From an uncultured Collinsella sp. (GTDB lineage: Bacteria; Actinomycetota; Coriobacteriia; Coriobacteriales; Coriobacteriaceae), in NCBI GenBank assembly GCA_905204635.1, contig CAJLAN010000040.1, positions 1 through 10,560 on the forward strand: a DNA stretch of 10,560 bases, written 5' to 3'. The notes under the pieces are model-generated. The model did not search any database, was not told where the DNA came from, and was given only the letters and a program-made list of their open reading frames with translations. A program made the translations under genes and the position numbers. Shown here in pieces: positions 1 to 7,393 of this stretch; position 1 is the first letter of the stretch, and the number at the start of each line of letters is the position of its first letter.

Positions 1-1472
1 GCTACGCCGGCATTGTGTGCACGGGTCCCATGCTGTTGGGCGTGCTGCTCCAGGTGGGTATCTTGGTGCTGTGCGGTCTGTGGGGTGTGGGCCGTGCCAA
101 CCAGGATTTGCTGGTGTGCATGGTGACCTACACACTGCTGGCCTCGCTTTTGCTCACGAGCTTTTTCTCCATGCCGGTCACGCGCTTTTTGGCCGACATG
201 CTTTTTGCCGAGCGCGAGGATGAGATTCTGCCTTCGTTTTGGGGCTCCAACGCCATTATGCTCGTTGCGGGCACGGTGCTCTACGGCGTCTTTTTGCTGT
301 TCTCGGGCGCCACGCTGCTGCAGGGGCTGCTGTGCCTGTGGCTGTTCAACATTATGATCGTCAACTGGAACGGCATGAGTTACCTCACGGCCATCAAGGA
401 TTACCGCGGCATCCTGTGCAGCTTTGCGGCCGCCATTGGCGTGGCGTGCCTGTGCGCCCTGGCCGCGCTGGCGCTGGGGCTGCCGCCGGTCGAGGGCCTG
501 TTGGCATCAATTGCTCTGGGCTACGGCGTTATGCTCGCCTGGGACGTGGTGCTGCTATACCGGTATTTTCCTCAGAGCGACCGCAGCCCCTGGCTCTTTT
601 TGCAGTGGCTCGATCAGTTTATGCCGCTGGCGCTTACGGGCCTGTTAACCAATCTGGGACTCTTTGCACACCTGGTGATTATTTGGGCCGGTCCTATTGG
701 CGTGCAGGTCAAGGGCTTGTTTTATGGTGCGCCCTACTACGATGTGCCGGCGCTCATTGCGTTTTTGACGATCCTGGTCACGACCGTCAACTTTGTGGTC
801 TCGGTCGAGGTCAACTTCTATCCGCGCTACCGCGACTACTACAGCCTGTTCAATGACGGCGGCGTGGTAGGCGACATTGTGGTGACCGAGGAGGAGATGC
901 TCTCCACGCTTAACAGCGAACTGCGCTTTTGTGCGCTCAAGCAGCTGTTTGTAACCGCGGCGGTCATTTCGCTCGAGACCACGGTGCTGTCGGCCCTACC
1001 GTTGGGCTTTAACAACCTTATGCACGGGTATTTTCGCACGCTGTGCGTGGGCTATGGCCTATATGCCGTGGGCAATACGGTGATGCTTATCTTGCTGTAC
1101 TTTACCGACTACAAGGGAGCCGTGCTGGCCTCGGGCCTGTTTGCCGGTGTAGCCGGGCTGGCGACTGCCGTGTCGTTGCTTTTGCCGCAGCAGTTTTACG
1201 GCTTTGGCTTTTTGTTGGGTGCGGCGGTGTTTTTTATCGTGGCGCTGCTGCGGCTCGATACCTATACCGCCAACTTGCCGTATCGTATCCTGAGCCAGCA
1301 GCCCATTGTGGCGACCGACAAGACGGGCTGGTTTACCGAACTTGGCCGGGTGCTCGACCGTGTTGAGCGATGCTACGAGGACAAGCGCGCGGGCGGTGAG
1401 CCGCGCAGTGCGTTTGAACGTATGGTGGTTCGCCTGTACCAAAAACATTGGGGAGGTTCTGATGATCGATAA
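1..1472 (+). CDS. pelG: PelG-like exopolysaccharide transporter, 5' end cut by the window edge
   Basis: The reading frame is open to the left edge (first full codon at 3), so the N-terminus is missing. By comparison with Pseudomonas PelG only about 25-40 residues should be lost. The visible start, Y-A-G-I-V-C-T-G-P-M, resembles the PelG stretch where a glycine/alanine-rich segment runs into the first membrane helix. About a dozen hydrophobic segments follow across some 490 residues, interrupted by a polar loop near 845-945 (acidic EEEM stretch) typical of PelG. A short charged tail ends the protein. PelG is a MATE-like inner-membrane protein that works with the glycosyltransferase PelF to polymerise and export Pel, a cationic amino-sugar polymer. 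That role is known for the family; the substrate here is inferred. PelF and other pel genes would be expected upstream, outside the window. The stop overlaps the next gene by 11 bases, implying one operon. A generic flippase is the alternative but is less likely. Confidence 0.85.
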   Translation, partial: YAGIVCTGPMLLGVLLQVGILVLCGLWGVGRANQDLLVCMVTYTLLASLLLTSFFSMPVTRFLADMLFAEREDEILPSFWGSNAIMLVAGTVLYGVFLLFSGATLLQGLLCLWLFNIMIVNWNGMSYLTAIKDYRGILCSFAAAIGVACLCALAALALGLPPVEGLLASIALGYGVMLAWDVVLLYRYFPQSDRSPWLFLQWLDQFMPLALTGLLTNLGLFAHLVIIWAGPIGVQVKGLFYGAPYYDVPALIAFLTILVTTVNFVVSVEVNFYPRYRDYYSLFNDGGVVGDIVVTEEEMLSTLNSELRFCALKQLFVTAAVISLETTVLSALPLGFNNLMHGYFRTLCVGYGLYAVGNTVMLILLYFTDYKGAVLASGLFAGVAGLATAVSLLLPQQFYGFGFLLGAAVFFIVALLRLDTYTANLPYRILSQQPIVATDKTGWFTELGRVLDRVERCYEDKRAGGEPRSAFERMVVRLYQKHWGGSDDR

Positions 1473-3231
1473 GTTGATGTCTCGCCGCTGCCTGATCGAG
1501 GCAGCTGCCGGTGCGCTGTTGCTTTCGGGCTGCTCGGTTCAGGAAGACTCCTCGACCAACAAGGTCAAAAAGCAGGACAAGATTAAAAAGGCCGAGTCCT
1601 CGGACGGTACCAAGCACCTGCGCGATAAGGACGAGCTGTACGAGGTCTACGACGACTCGGGCATTGTGACCATGTACCTGACGGTCTCGCGCGGCAACAG
1701 CTCCGAGAACACCGATCATAGCTGGGCCGAGATCAATACGTACTCGGTGTATGACTATGCCGACATGGGCGTGACGCGCTATCAGGTTATGGGCCTGCTG
1801 CAGGCGGGCGACGAAGACGGCCCGGTGGCCGGCGAGGTTGGCTATGGCGAGGAAGCGCCCAATGCCACCGTGCAGGTGCGCGGCCAGACGTCGAGCATGA
1901 ACTCGCAAAAGAATTACAAGGTGGAGCTCAAAAAGGGCAAGGGTACCTGGCGCCAACAGCGCGCGATTGCGCTCAACAAGCATATGGGCGAGGGTATGCG
2001 TTTTCGCAACAAGATGGCCTACGACCTTATCCGTGGGATTCCCCAGATGATGGGCCTGCGCACGCAGTTTGTGCATCTGTGGGTGTGCGACCAGACCGAA
2101 AAGACCAACGACACCTTTGAGGACTACGGCCTGTTTACGCAGGTGGAGCAGCTCAACAAGACGGCGCTTAAGGCACATGGCCTGGATAAGAGCGGGCATC
2201 TGTATAAGGTGAACAGCTTCGATTTCCATCGCTTTGAGGACACTATTAAGCTCACCGATGACCCCGACTACAACCAGGCAAAATTTGAGGGCATGCTCGA
2301 GATTAAGGGCGATTCGGACCATACCAAGTTAATCGAGATGCTCGATGCACTCAACGACTATACGCAAAAGATCGATGACGTGCTCGATACCTACTTTGAT
2401 ACCGAGAACCTGGTCTATTGGTTGGCGTTTCAGATCCTGACGGGCAACTGCGATACGCAGAACCGTAACTGCTATCTGTACAGCCCGCTTAACTCAAATA
2501 CCTGGTACTTTTTAGATTGGGATAACGACGGCATGCTGCGTAAGCTGGAGCTTTCTCTTACCGGGTTTTCGGACTACGCGAGCTGGGAGCGCGGTGCAAG
2601 CAACTACTGGGGCAACGTGCTGTTTAACCGCGCGTTGCGCAGCAAGTCGTTCCGCAGCGAACTCGACCGTGCCGTCAAGGACTTGCTCTCGTACATGACC
2701 GAGGCACGCCTGAGCAAGATGATCAAGCGCTACCGCGAGGTTACTGAATCGCTGGTCTTTGCTTCGCCCGATATCGATAATCTGCCTGTCACCAAGGACC
2801 AATACGAGCAGATCGCCGCGGCGATTCCCTCCGAGATCGAGGAGAACTATAAGAGCTTTCGCGAGAGTTTTAAAAAGCCCATGCCGTTCTACATCGGCGT
2901 GCCGCAGATCGATAACGGTAAGCTGCGCATTAACTGGGATGCGTCCTACGACTTTGAGGCGCGCGACATTCGCTACACCGTAGAGCTTGCGCGCGACTAT
3001 GCCATTGGCGATGTGGTCTTTAAGGCCGAGGACGTGCTGCTTCCCGAGGTGACCTGTGATGCGCCCGATCCCGGCCAGTATTTTGTGCGCGTGCGTGCCA
3101 CCAACTCCGACGGCTATACGCAAGATGCGTTTGACTACTATGTGACCGATGACGGCAAGCACTACGGCATGAAGTGCTTTTACGTACAAGGCGGCGGTAA
3201 GGTCGTGGAGGACACGTATGAGGAGGGCTAG
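1462..3231 (+). CDS. CotH-kinase-fold lipoprotein, possible Tat export
   Basis: A 589-residue protein. The start at 1462 is chosen because GGGAGG at 1451-1456 lies 5 bases upstream and a signal peptide then follows at once; the frame is open further upstream, but that part overlaps pelG. Residues 7-12 read S-R-R-C-L-I, like a twin-arginine motif, and L-S-G-C at 21-24 is a lipobox, so Cys24 is the likely lipidated residue and the protein sits outside the membrane. A charged linker follows (about 25-60). The CotH-type kinase domain spans roughly 130-460. It has V-R-G-Q-T-S-S near 140, C-D-T-Q-N-R-N with Asp331 and Asn334/336, and D-W-D-N-D-G with Asp352, Asp354 and Asp356, which fit the metal/ATP-binding acidic residues of the fold. 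Residues about 470-570 look like a fibronectin-III-type domain. Spore-coat CotH phosphorylates proteins, but the target here is unknown. The gene is locked between pelG and the VTC gene by overlaps. Confidence 0.85.
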   Translation: MIDKLMSRRCLIEAAAGALLLSGCSVQEDSSTNKVKKQDKIKKAESSDGTKHLRDKDELYEVYDDSGIVTMYLTVSRGNSSENTDHSWAEINTYSVYDYADMGVTRYQVMGLLQAGDEDGPVAGEVGYGEEAPNATVQVRGQTSSMNSQKNYKVELKKGKGTWRQQRAIALNKHMGEGMRFRNKMAYDLIRGIPQMMGLRTQFVHLWVCDQTEKTNDTFEDYGLFTQVEQLNKTALKAHGLDKSGHLYKVNSFDFHRFEDTIKLTDDPDYNQAKFEGMLEIKGDSDHTKLIEMLDALNDYTQKIDDVLDTYFDTENLVYWLAFQILTGNCDTQNRNCYLYSPLNSNTWYFLDWDNDGMLRKLELSLTGFSDYASWERGASNYWGNVLFNRALRSKSFRSELDRAVKDLLSYMTEARLSKMIKRYREVTESLVFASPDIDNLPVTKDQYEQIAAAIPSEIEENYKSFRESFKKPMPFYIGVPQIDNGKLRINWDASYDFEARDIRYTVELARDYAIGDVVFKAEDVLLPEVTCDAPDPGQYFVRVRATNSDGYTQDAFDYYVTDDGKHYGMKCFYVQGGGKVVEDTYEEG

Positions 3232-4009
3232 CGCTCTGCTTGAGCGCTTGGCGGCCCCGCCTGTGCGTGCCACGCAGGAGCGTTACCGCCACGAGCTCAA
3301 ATATCTCATTAACGAGGGCGAGCACGTTGCGCTTGCCTGTCGCATGGCGCCGGTGTTTAAGCTGGACAAGCATGCGCGGGCGGGCGGTTACACCATTCGC
3401 AGCCTGTACTTTGACGACTACTGCAACTCGGCCTACGAGGAAAAAGACGCCGGTATTCTCATGCGCAAAAAGTATCGCGTGCGCATCTATAACGGCAGCG
3501 ACAAGGTGATTAAGCTCGAGCGCAAAAAGAAGTACGGCAGCTGGATCTACAAGGAGGACGCGCCACTTACGCGTGGCGAGTTTGAGCAGATCCTGGCCGG
3601 CGACTACGACTTTTTGCTGAGGAGCCCGCATCAACTCTGCCGCGAGTTCTACATCGAGTGTATCTGTAACATGATGCGCCCGCGGACCATCGTGGATTAC
3701 GAGCGCGAGCCGTGGGTGATGGACGGGGGCACCGTGCGCATCACGTTTGACATGAACGTGCGTGCCGCGGTGGGAAGCTTCGATATCTTTGACGCGACGC
3801 TGCCCGCGCTGCCGGTCCTGGAGCCCGGCAAGCTAGTGATGGAGGTCAAGTTTACCGAGTTTTGTCCGCAGCTGGTGCGCGATATGGTGCCGCCGGGCGC
3901 GGCCGAGCTTACGGCGGTCTCCAAGTACTGCCTGTGCTATGACAAGACCGCCTACCTGCGCGGTTTTAACTACTGGGAATCGGATTTTGAGAACCGAGGG
4001 GATATTTAG
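3218..4009 (+). CDS. VTC-domain polyphosphate polymerase-type protein
   Basis: A 263-residue soluble protein with no signal peptide or membrane segment. The start at 3218 has GGAGG at 3207-3211 six bases upstream and overlaps the CotH stop by 14 bases. The VTC tunnel-fold motifs appear in order: R24-H-E-L-K28-Y, R61-S-L-Y-F-D-D, K85-Y-R87-V-R89-I-Y, K99-L-E101-R102-K, D160-Y-E-R163, R174-I-T-F-D178, E209-V-K211 and S235-K236. These alternating basic residues and glutamates match the phosphate-binding tunnel and the metal-binding acidic side of yeast Vtc4, which makes polyphosphate from ATP. All key positions seem to be kept, so an active enzyme is likely. Family members also include triphosphate-tunnel hydrolases (CYTH), but the layout fits bacterial VTC proteins better. 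The neighbours suggest it works with the DUF4956 membrane protein and the CotH lipoprotein in a surface-polymer pathway; that link is inferred. Confidence 0.88.
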   Translation: MRRASALLERLAAPPVRATQERYRHELKYLINEGEHVALACRMAPVFKLDKHARAGGYTIRSLYFDDYCNSAYEEKDAGILMRKKYRVRIYNGSDKVIKLERKKKYGSWIYKEDAPLTRGEFEQILAGDYDFLLRSPHQLCREFYIECICNMMRPRTIVDYEREPWVMDGGTVRITFDMNVRAAVGSFDIFDATLPALPVLEPGKLVMEVKFTEFCPQLVRDMVPPGAAELTAVSKYCLCYDKTAYLRGFNYWESDFENRGDI

Positions 4010-4012
4010 ACC

Positions 4013-4678
4013 ATGAGCACCAGGGACTTTTTTAAGAACTCCGTCTTGGAGGCGTTTGGCCAGGTCGACCCTGCCAAGATCGGTCTTTCGCTGCTCGTGG
4101 CGCTTGCCATGGGCATCCTGATCTATTACGTGTACAAGCGCTTTTTTACCGGCGTGGTGTATTCGCGCAGCTTTGCCGTTACGCTCGTAGGCATGTGCGT
4201 GCTTACCTGTATGGTCACGCTCGCGATTTCGACCAACGTGGTCATCTCGCTCGGTATGGTCGGTGCTCTGTCAATCGTCCGCTATCGTACGGCGGTTAAG
4301 GACCCGCTCGACCTGCTGTATCTTTTTTGGGCCATTACCACGGGCATTACGGCCGGCGCCGGCATGTATGCGCTTGTGGCGCTCACGGCGGTGGTGATCG
4401 TGGTGATGATCGCCGGCTTTGCGAGCCACCAGGACAAGGCGCGTGTGTACATGATGGTCATCCACTACACGGGTCAGACCACCGGCGACGATATCGTGCG
4501 CGCATTTGGGCGTACCAAGTTCACCGTCAAGTCCAAGACCATGCGCGGCGACAAGGTCGAGATGGCCGTCGAGGTGTTCTCGGACGGCGTTGACATGCCC
4601 TATGCGGACGCCATTCGCGCGCTCGACGGCGTTGAAGACCTCACGCTCATCCAGTACAACGGCGAGTATCATGGATAG
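4013..4678 (+). CDS. DUF4956 family membrane protein
   Basis: A 221-residue membrane protein starting 3 bases after the VTC stop, with GAGGGG at 3996-4001 as ribosome site. Hydrophobic segments lie at about residues 23-45, 54-72, 76-88 and 104-136. Between them sits the family hallmark G84-A-L-S-I-V-R90-Y-R92-T-A-V-K96-D97-P98 with Asp100 after it. The final 80 residues (about 140-221) are soluble and look like a small alpha/beta domain, probably cytosolic. No function is established for DUF4956. As far as I recall, it often sits beside VTC-domain genes in bacteria. Yeast VTC couples synthesis to transport through its own membrane part, which the bacterial VTC protein here lacks, so DUF4956 could be the membrane partner that anchors it or passes the product. 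That is inference only. Confidence 0.85.
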   Translation: MSTRDFFKNSVLEAFGQVDPAKIGLSLLVALAMGILIYYVYKRFFTGVVYSRSFAVTLVGMCVLTCMVTLAISTNVVISLGMVGALSIVRYRTAVKDPLDLLYLFWAITTGITAGAGMYALVALTAVVIVVMIAGFASHQDKARVYMMVIHYTGQTTGDDIVRAFGRTKFTVKSKTMRGDKVEMAVEVFSDGVDMPYADAIRALDGVEDLTLIQYNGEYHG

Positions 4679-4721
4679 TTGGGTATCATGGTGCTTGTGA
4701 ATTCGTTGTCAGGGGTGCTTT

Positions 4722-5702
4722 TTGGTACGTATGAAAGATGTGGCCGAGTTGGCTGGCGTTTCGAGTGCCGCCGTCTCGCGTTACCTCAACGGTGGATATA
4801 TCTCGGTGGACAAGGCCGAGCGCATTAAACAGGCGATTGAGCTGACCGGATACGTGCGGTCCAGTCAGGCTCGCGCGTTGCGCACCGGCTCCACCAAGCT
4901 CATCGGCGTCATCGTGCCCAAGATCAACTCGGAATCCGTGAGCCGCATTACCGCCGGCATTGGCCAGGTGCTCGGTCGCCGTGGCTACCAGATGCTGCTT
5001 GCCAATACCGACAATGCGGCCGATCGTGAGCTCGAATACCTCGATTTATTCCAAAACCACCCGGTCGATGGCATTGTGTTGGTGGCAACCATGATCACCG
5101 ACGAGCATCGCCGGGCGATTGAGTCGTGCCGCGTGCCCATTGTGCTGATCGGCCAACATGTCGAGGGCGCGGCGTGCGTCTATCACGACGATTACGAGGC
5201 AGCCTTTGAGCTGGGCCATGCGCTTGCGGGTCGCGTGGACGGCAAGATCGCCTATATTGGGGTTACCGAAGAGGACCGCGCGGCCGGTTATGACCGCCGT
5301 CGCGGTTTTGAGCCCGGCTTGCGCGCAGCGGGTAACCCGCTCGATGCCGCCTTGATTCGTCGGGGCTCGTTTACGCTCGACTCGGGCTATTGTGCGGCGC
5401 ATGAGCTGCTTTCCGTCGCTCCCGATGTTTCGTTTATCGCCTGTGCGACCGACACCATGGCGGCGGGCGCGCTGCGTGCCATCGATGAGGTTCGCGGCAT
5501 GGGCGAGGGTATACACCGCGTGAGCGGTTTTGGCGACAACGCGTTTTTGCGCGCGCTGACGGGCGGCATTCCCACCGTGCATTATGGGTATCTGACCAGT
5601 GGCGTCGAGGCCACCAGTATGCTGCTCGACACGCTCGATGGCGTGGAGGGGGAGCGCGGTCTAAAGACGCTCAAGCTCGGCCATCAACTGATGAATGTCT
5701 AG
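4722..5702 (+). CDS. scrR: LacI-family repressor, probable sucrose regulator (ScrR-like)
   Basis: A 326-residue LacI/GalR regulator. The TTG at 4722 is preferred because AGGGG at 4711-4715 lies 6 bases upstream; the ATG at 4731 would leave 15 and remove only three residues. The N-terminal helix-turn-helix (about 4-24) reads D-V-A-E-L-A-G-V-S-S-A-A-V-S-R-Y-L-N. Ser15 and Ala16 occupy the positions that set operator choice in LacI. The hinge helix follows near 48-58 (Q-A-R-A-L-R), then a periplasmic-binding-protein-like sugar domain from about residue 62. The gene lies 184 bases upstream of the sucrose permease gene, and two operator-like repeats occur in that gap, so it probably represses scrAB and is released by sucrose or a phosphosugar. 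The exact effector is unknown. No terminator is visible between the DUF4956 gene and this gene (43-base gap), so read-through from the polysaccharide operon is possible. A CcpA-like global role is a less likely alternative. Confidence 0.85.
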   Translation: MVRMKDVAELAGVSSAAVSRYLNGGYISVDKAERIKQAIELTGYVRSSQARALRTGSTKLIGVIVPKINSESVSRITAGIGQVLGRRGYQMLLANTDNAADRELEYLDLFQNHPVDGIVLVATMITDEHRRAIESCRVPIVLIGQHVEGAACVYHDDYEAAFELGHALAGRVDGKIAYIGVTEEDRAAGYDRRRGFEPGLRAAGNPLDAALIRRGSFTLDSGYCAAHELLSVAPDVSFIACATDTMAAGALRAIDEVRGMGEGIHRVSGFGDNAFLRALTGGIPTVHYGYLTSGVEATSMLLDTLDGVEGERGLKTLKLGHQLMNV

Positions 5703-5790
5703 GCTTTGGGCACATCTGCCTGCCTTTTAGTCCCCAGTTTTTGTCTCAAAACTACCATTCGCCGGCTTTTTCCTACCGTTCATCCTGCTG

Positions 5791-5805
5791 TGAAAACGAT
5801 TACAG
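5791..5805 (+). promoter_or_regulatory. LacI/cre-type operator, copy 1
   Basis: TGAAAACGATTACAG is an imperfect palindrome around a central CG, the usual shape of a LacI-family operator. Its first 14 bases also fit the classic cre pattern TGWNANCGNTNWCA. It lies just upstream of the proposed -35 box of scrA. It is identical to the copy at 5817-5831. Confidence 0.75.
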
Positions 5806-5809
5806 ACAT

Positions 5810-5837
5810 ATGAAACTGAAAACGATTACAGTATAAG
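5810..5837 (+). promoter_or_regulatory. Predicted scrA promoter
   Basis: ATGAAA at 5810-5815 (4 of 6 to the -35 consensus) and TATAAG at 5832-5837 (5 of 6 to the -10) are 16 bases apart, giving a start near 5844 and a leader of about 43 bases. The second operator fills the spacer, so a bound repressor would block RNA polymerase. A weak hairpin (CGGGT with GCCCG, 5851-5868) precedes the AGGAGG ribosome site at 5870-5875. Confidence 0.55.
5817..5831 (+). promoter_or_regulatory. LacI/cre-type operator, copy 2
   Basis: A second perfect copy of TGAAAACGATTACAG, 26 bp downstream of the first (about two and a half helical turns). It lies between the proposed -35 and -10 boxes of scrA, a classic repression position. 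The local ScrR-like regulator is the likely ligand; a CcpA-like global regulator could also use it. Confidence 0.78.
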
Positions 5838-5886
5838 TGTCAAAGATGGCCGGGTGCAGATGAGCCCGTAGGAGGAAAGGGAAGTC

Positions 5887-7287
5887 ATGGACTACCGCAA
5901 ATCAGCCCAAGAGGTGCTCGACAACATCGGTGGCGCCGGCAACGTTGTTTCGGCTGCACACTGCGCCACGCGTCTGCGCCTGGTGATCGCCGATAACGCC
6001 AAGGTCGACAAGGAGGCCCTCGAGAATATCGACGGCGCCAAGGGCGTCTTTGAGGCCCAGGGCCAGCTCCAGATTATTTTTGGCACTGGCACCGTCAATA
6101 AGGTCTATGACGAGTTCATTGCGCTCAGTGGCGTCGAGGCTGCCACCAAGGCCGAGGTCAAGGAGGCCGCGGCACAGCAGCAGAACATCTTTATGCGTGC
6201 CATTAAGGTGCTCGGCGACGTCTTTGTCCCCATCATCCCCGCCATCGTGGCTTCGGGTCTGCTGCTGGGCATTATGAGCGCCCTCAACTTTATGGCCTCC
6301 AACGGCTTTATCGCGCTCGACACCAATAACTTTATTTACAAGATCGCCGACCTGGTCTCGGGCACGTCCTTTGGCATTCTGCAGATCCTGATCGGCTACT
6401 CCGCCGCCAAGGCCTTTGGCGCCAACCCGTATCTGGGTGCCGTCGTCGGCGGTGCGTTCATTAACTCCTCGCTGCAGAGCGCCTACACGGTTGCCTCCGA
6501 GGGCGTTCAGACCATGGTCACCGTCATCCCCGGCGTCTACAGCTTTGAGTGGGTCGGTTATCAGGGCCACGTGATCCCCATCGTCATCGCCTGCGCCATT
6601 CTGGCCTTCCTCGAGAAGCGCCTGCACAAGATCGTTCCCGAGATGTTCGACCTCTTTGTGACCCCGCTCGTCTCGGTGTTCGTGACCGTGCTCGTGACGC
6701 TCGTTGCCGTCGGCCCCATCTTCGTGTGGGCCGAGAACGCCATCCTCGGTCTGATCCAGGCCCTGCTGACCCTGCCCTTCGGCATCGGTTCCTTTATCGT
6801 CGGCCTGTTCTATGCCCCCACGGTCGTTACCGGTATCCACCAGATGTACACCGCCATCGACCTAGGCCAGCTCGCTCAGTATGGCGTGACCTATTGGCTG
6901 CCCATCGCCAGTGCCGCCAACATCGCTCAGGGTGGCGCCGCACTCGCCGTTGCCTTTAAGACCCGCGATGCCAAGATCAAGGGTCTGGCGCTTCCTTCGG
7001 CCCTGTCCGCCTTCATGGGCATTACCGAGCCTGCCATCTTTGGTGTGAACCTGCGCTTCTTTAAGCCCTTCATCGCCGGTTGCATCGGCGGTGGCTGCGG
7101 CGCCCTGGTCTGCGCGCTCACTTCGCTGGCTGCCTCCGGCACGGGCGTTACCGGTATCTTCGGTATCCTGCTGTGCCTGGCCCAGCCCGTGCAGTACGCG
7201 ATCATGTTTGCGGTCGCCGCGGTCGTTTCCTTTGCTGTCTCGTTTGTCCTGTACAAGGACGAGCCCAAGGCTTCCGAGCAGGCCTAA
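5887..7287 (+). CDS. scrA: PTS sucrose-type permease, EIIBC
   Basis: A 466-residue phosphotransferase-system permease of the glucose/sucrose superfamily that imports sucrose and phosphorylates it to sucrose-6-phosphate. The EIIB domain covers about 1-85, with the phospho-acceptor Cys26 in H-C-A-T-R-L-R and F-G-T-G-T-V-N-K-V-Y near its end. After a short linker, the EIIC domain (about 105-460) has roughly ten membrane helices and the family signature G378-I-T-E-P-A-I-F-G-V-N-L-R. The protein ends after EIIC, so there is no EIIA domain; phosphate must come from a glucose-type EIIA elsewhere, as for B. subtilis SacP. The ATG at 5887 follows AGGAGG at 5870-5875 and aligns with the normal EIIB start. 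Sucrose rather than trehalose or a beta-glucoside is inferred from the adjacent GH32 hydrolase and the LacI regulator. The length is normal for the family. Confidence 0.9.
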   Translation: MDYRKSAQEVLDNIGGAGNVVSAAHCATRLRLVIADNAKVDKEALENIDGAKGVFEAQGQLQIIFGTGTVNKVYDEFIALSGVEAATKAEVKEAAAQQQNIFMRAIKVLGDVFVPIIPAIVASGLLLGIMSALNFMASNGFIALDTNNFIYKIADLVSGTSFGILQILIGYSAAKAFGANPYLGAVVGGAFINSSLQSAYTVASEGVQTMVTVIPGVYSFEWVGYQGHVIPIVIACAILAFLEKRLHKIVPEMFDLFVTPLVSVFVTVLVTLVAVGPIFVWAENAILGLIQALLTLPFGIGSFIVGLFYAPTVVTGIHQMYTAIDLGQLAQYGVTYWLPIASAANIAQGGAALAVAFKTRDAKIKGLALPSALSAFMGITEPAIFGVNLRFFKPFIAGCIGGGCGALVCALTSLAASGTGVTGIFGILLCLAQPVQYAIMFAVAAVVSFAVSFVLYKDEPKASEQA

Positions 7288-7305
7288 GAGCTTTCAATTG
7301 AGGGA

Positions 7306-7335
7306 TGCCCGCGGGCTGTATGCTCGCGGGTGTTT
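7306..7335 (+). other. GC-rich hairpin after scrA
   Basis: CCCGCG (7308-7313) pairs with CGCGGG (7325-7330), and two wobble pairs extend the stem outward; the loop is 11 bases. A short TGTTT follows, which is a poor U-tract. It may act as a weak terminator or as a 3'-end stabiliser for the scrA message. Confidence 0.5.
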
Positions 7336-7344
7336 CCCGCATTT

Positions 7345-7367
7345 GGCGCCGATCTCTGGCGCCTTGT
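7345..7367 (+). other. Second hairpin between scrA and scrB
   Basis: GGCGCC at 7345-7350 and 7358-7363 can form a six-base all-GC stem with a 7-base loop, followed by TTGT. It lies 30 bases before the scrB start. With the preceding hairpin it may lower or separate scrB expression relative to scrA. The U-tract is too weak for a firm terminator call. Confidence 0.45.
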
Positions 7368-7393
7368 AACTTTCGATCCGTTAGGACTTTGAT

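Noticed and set aside
1306..1461. An N-terminal extension of the CotH gene starting at 1306
   Set aside because: It overlaps pelG in another frame, and the ribosome site and signal peptide both place the start at 1462.
5736..5753. AGTTTT/AAAACT inverted repeat after the LacI gene, considered as a terminator
   Set aside because: The stem is six weak pairs rich in A-T and no T-run follows it.
5902..6840. A long - strand open frame opposite scrA (312 residues)
   Set aside because: It mirrors the codon pattern of the real PTS gene, gives low-complexity D/G/H-rich protein and has no family features.
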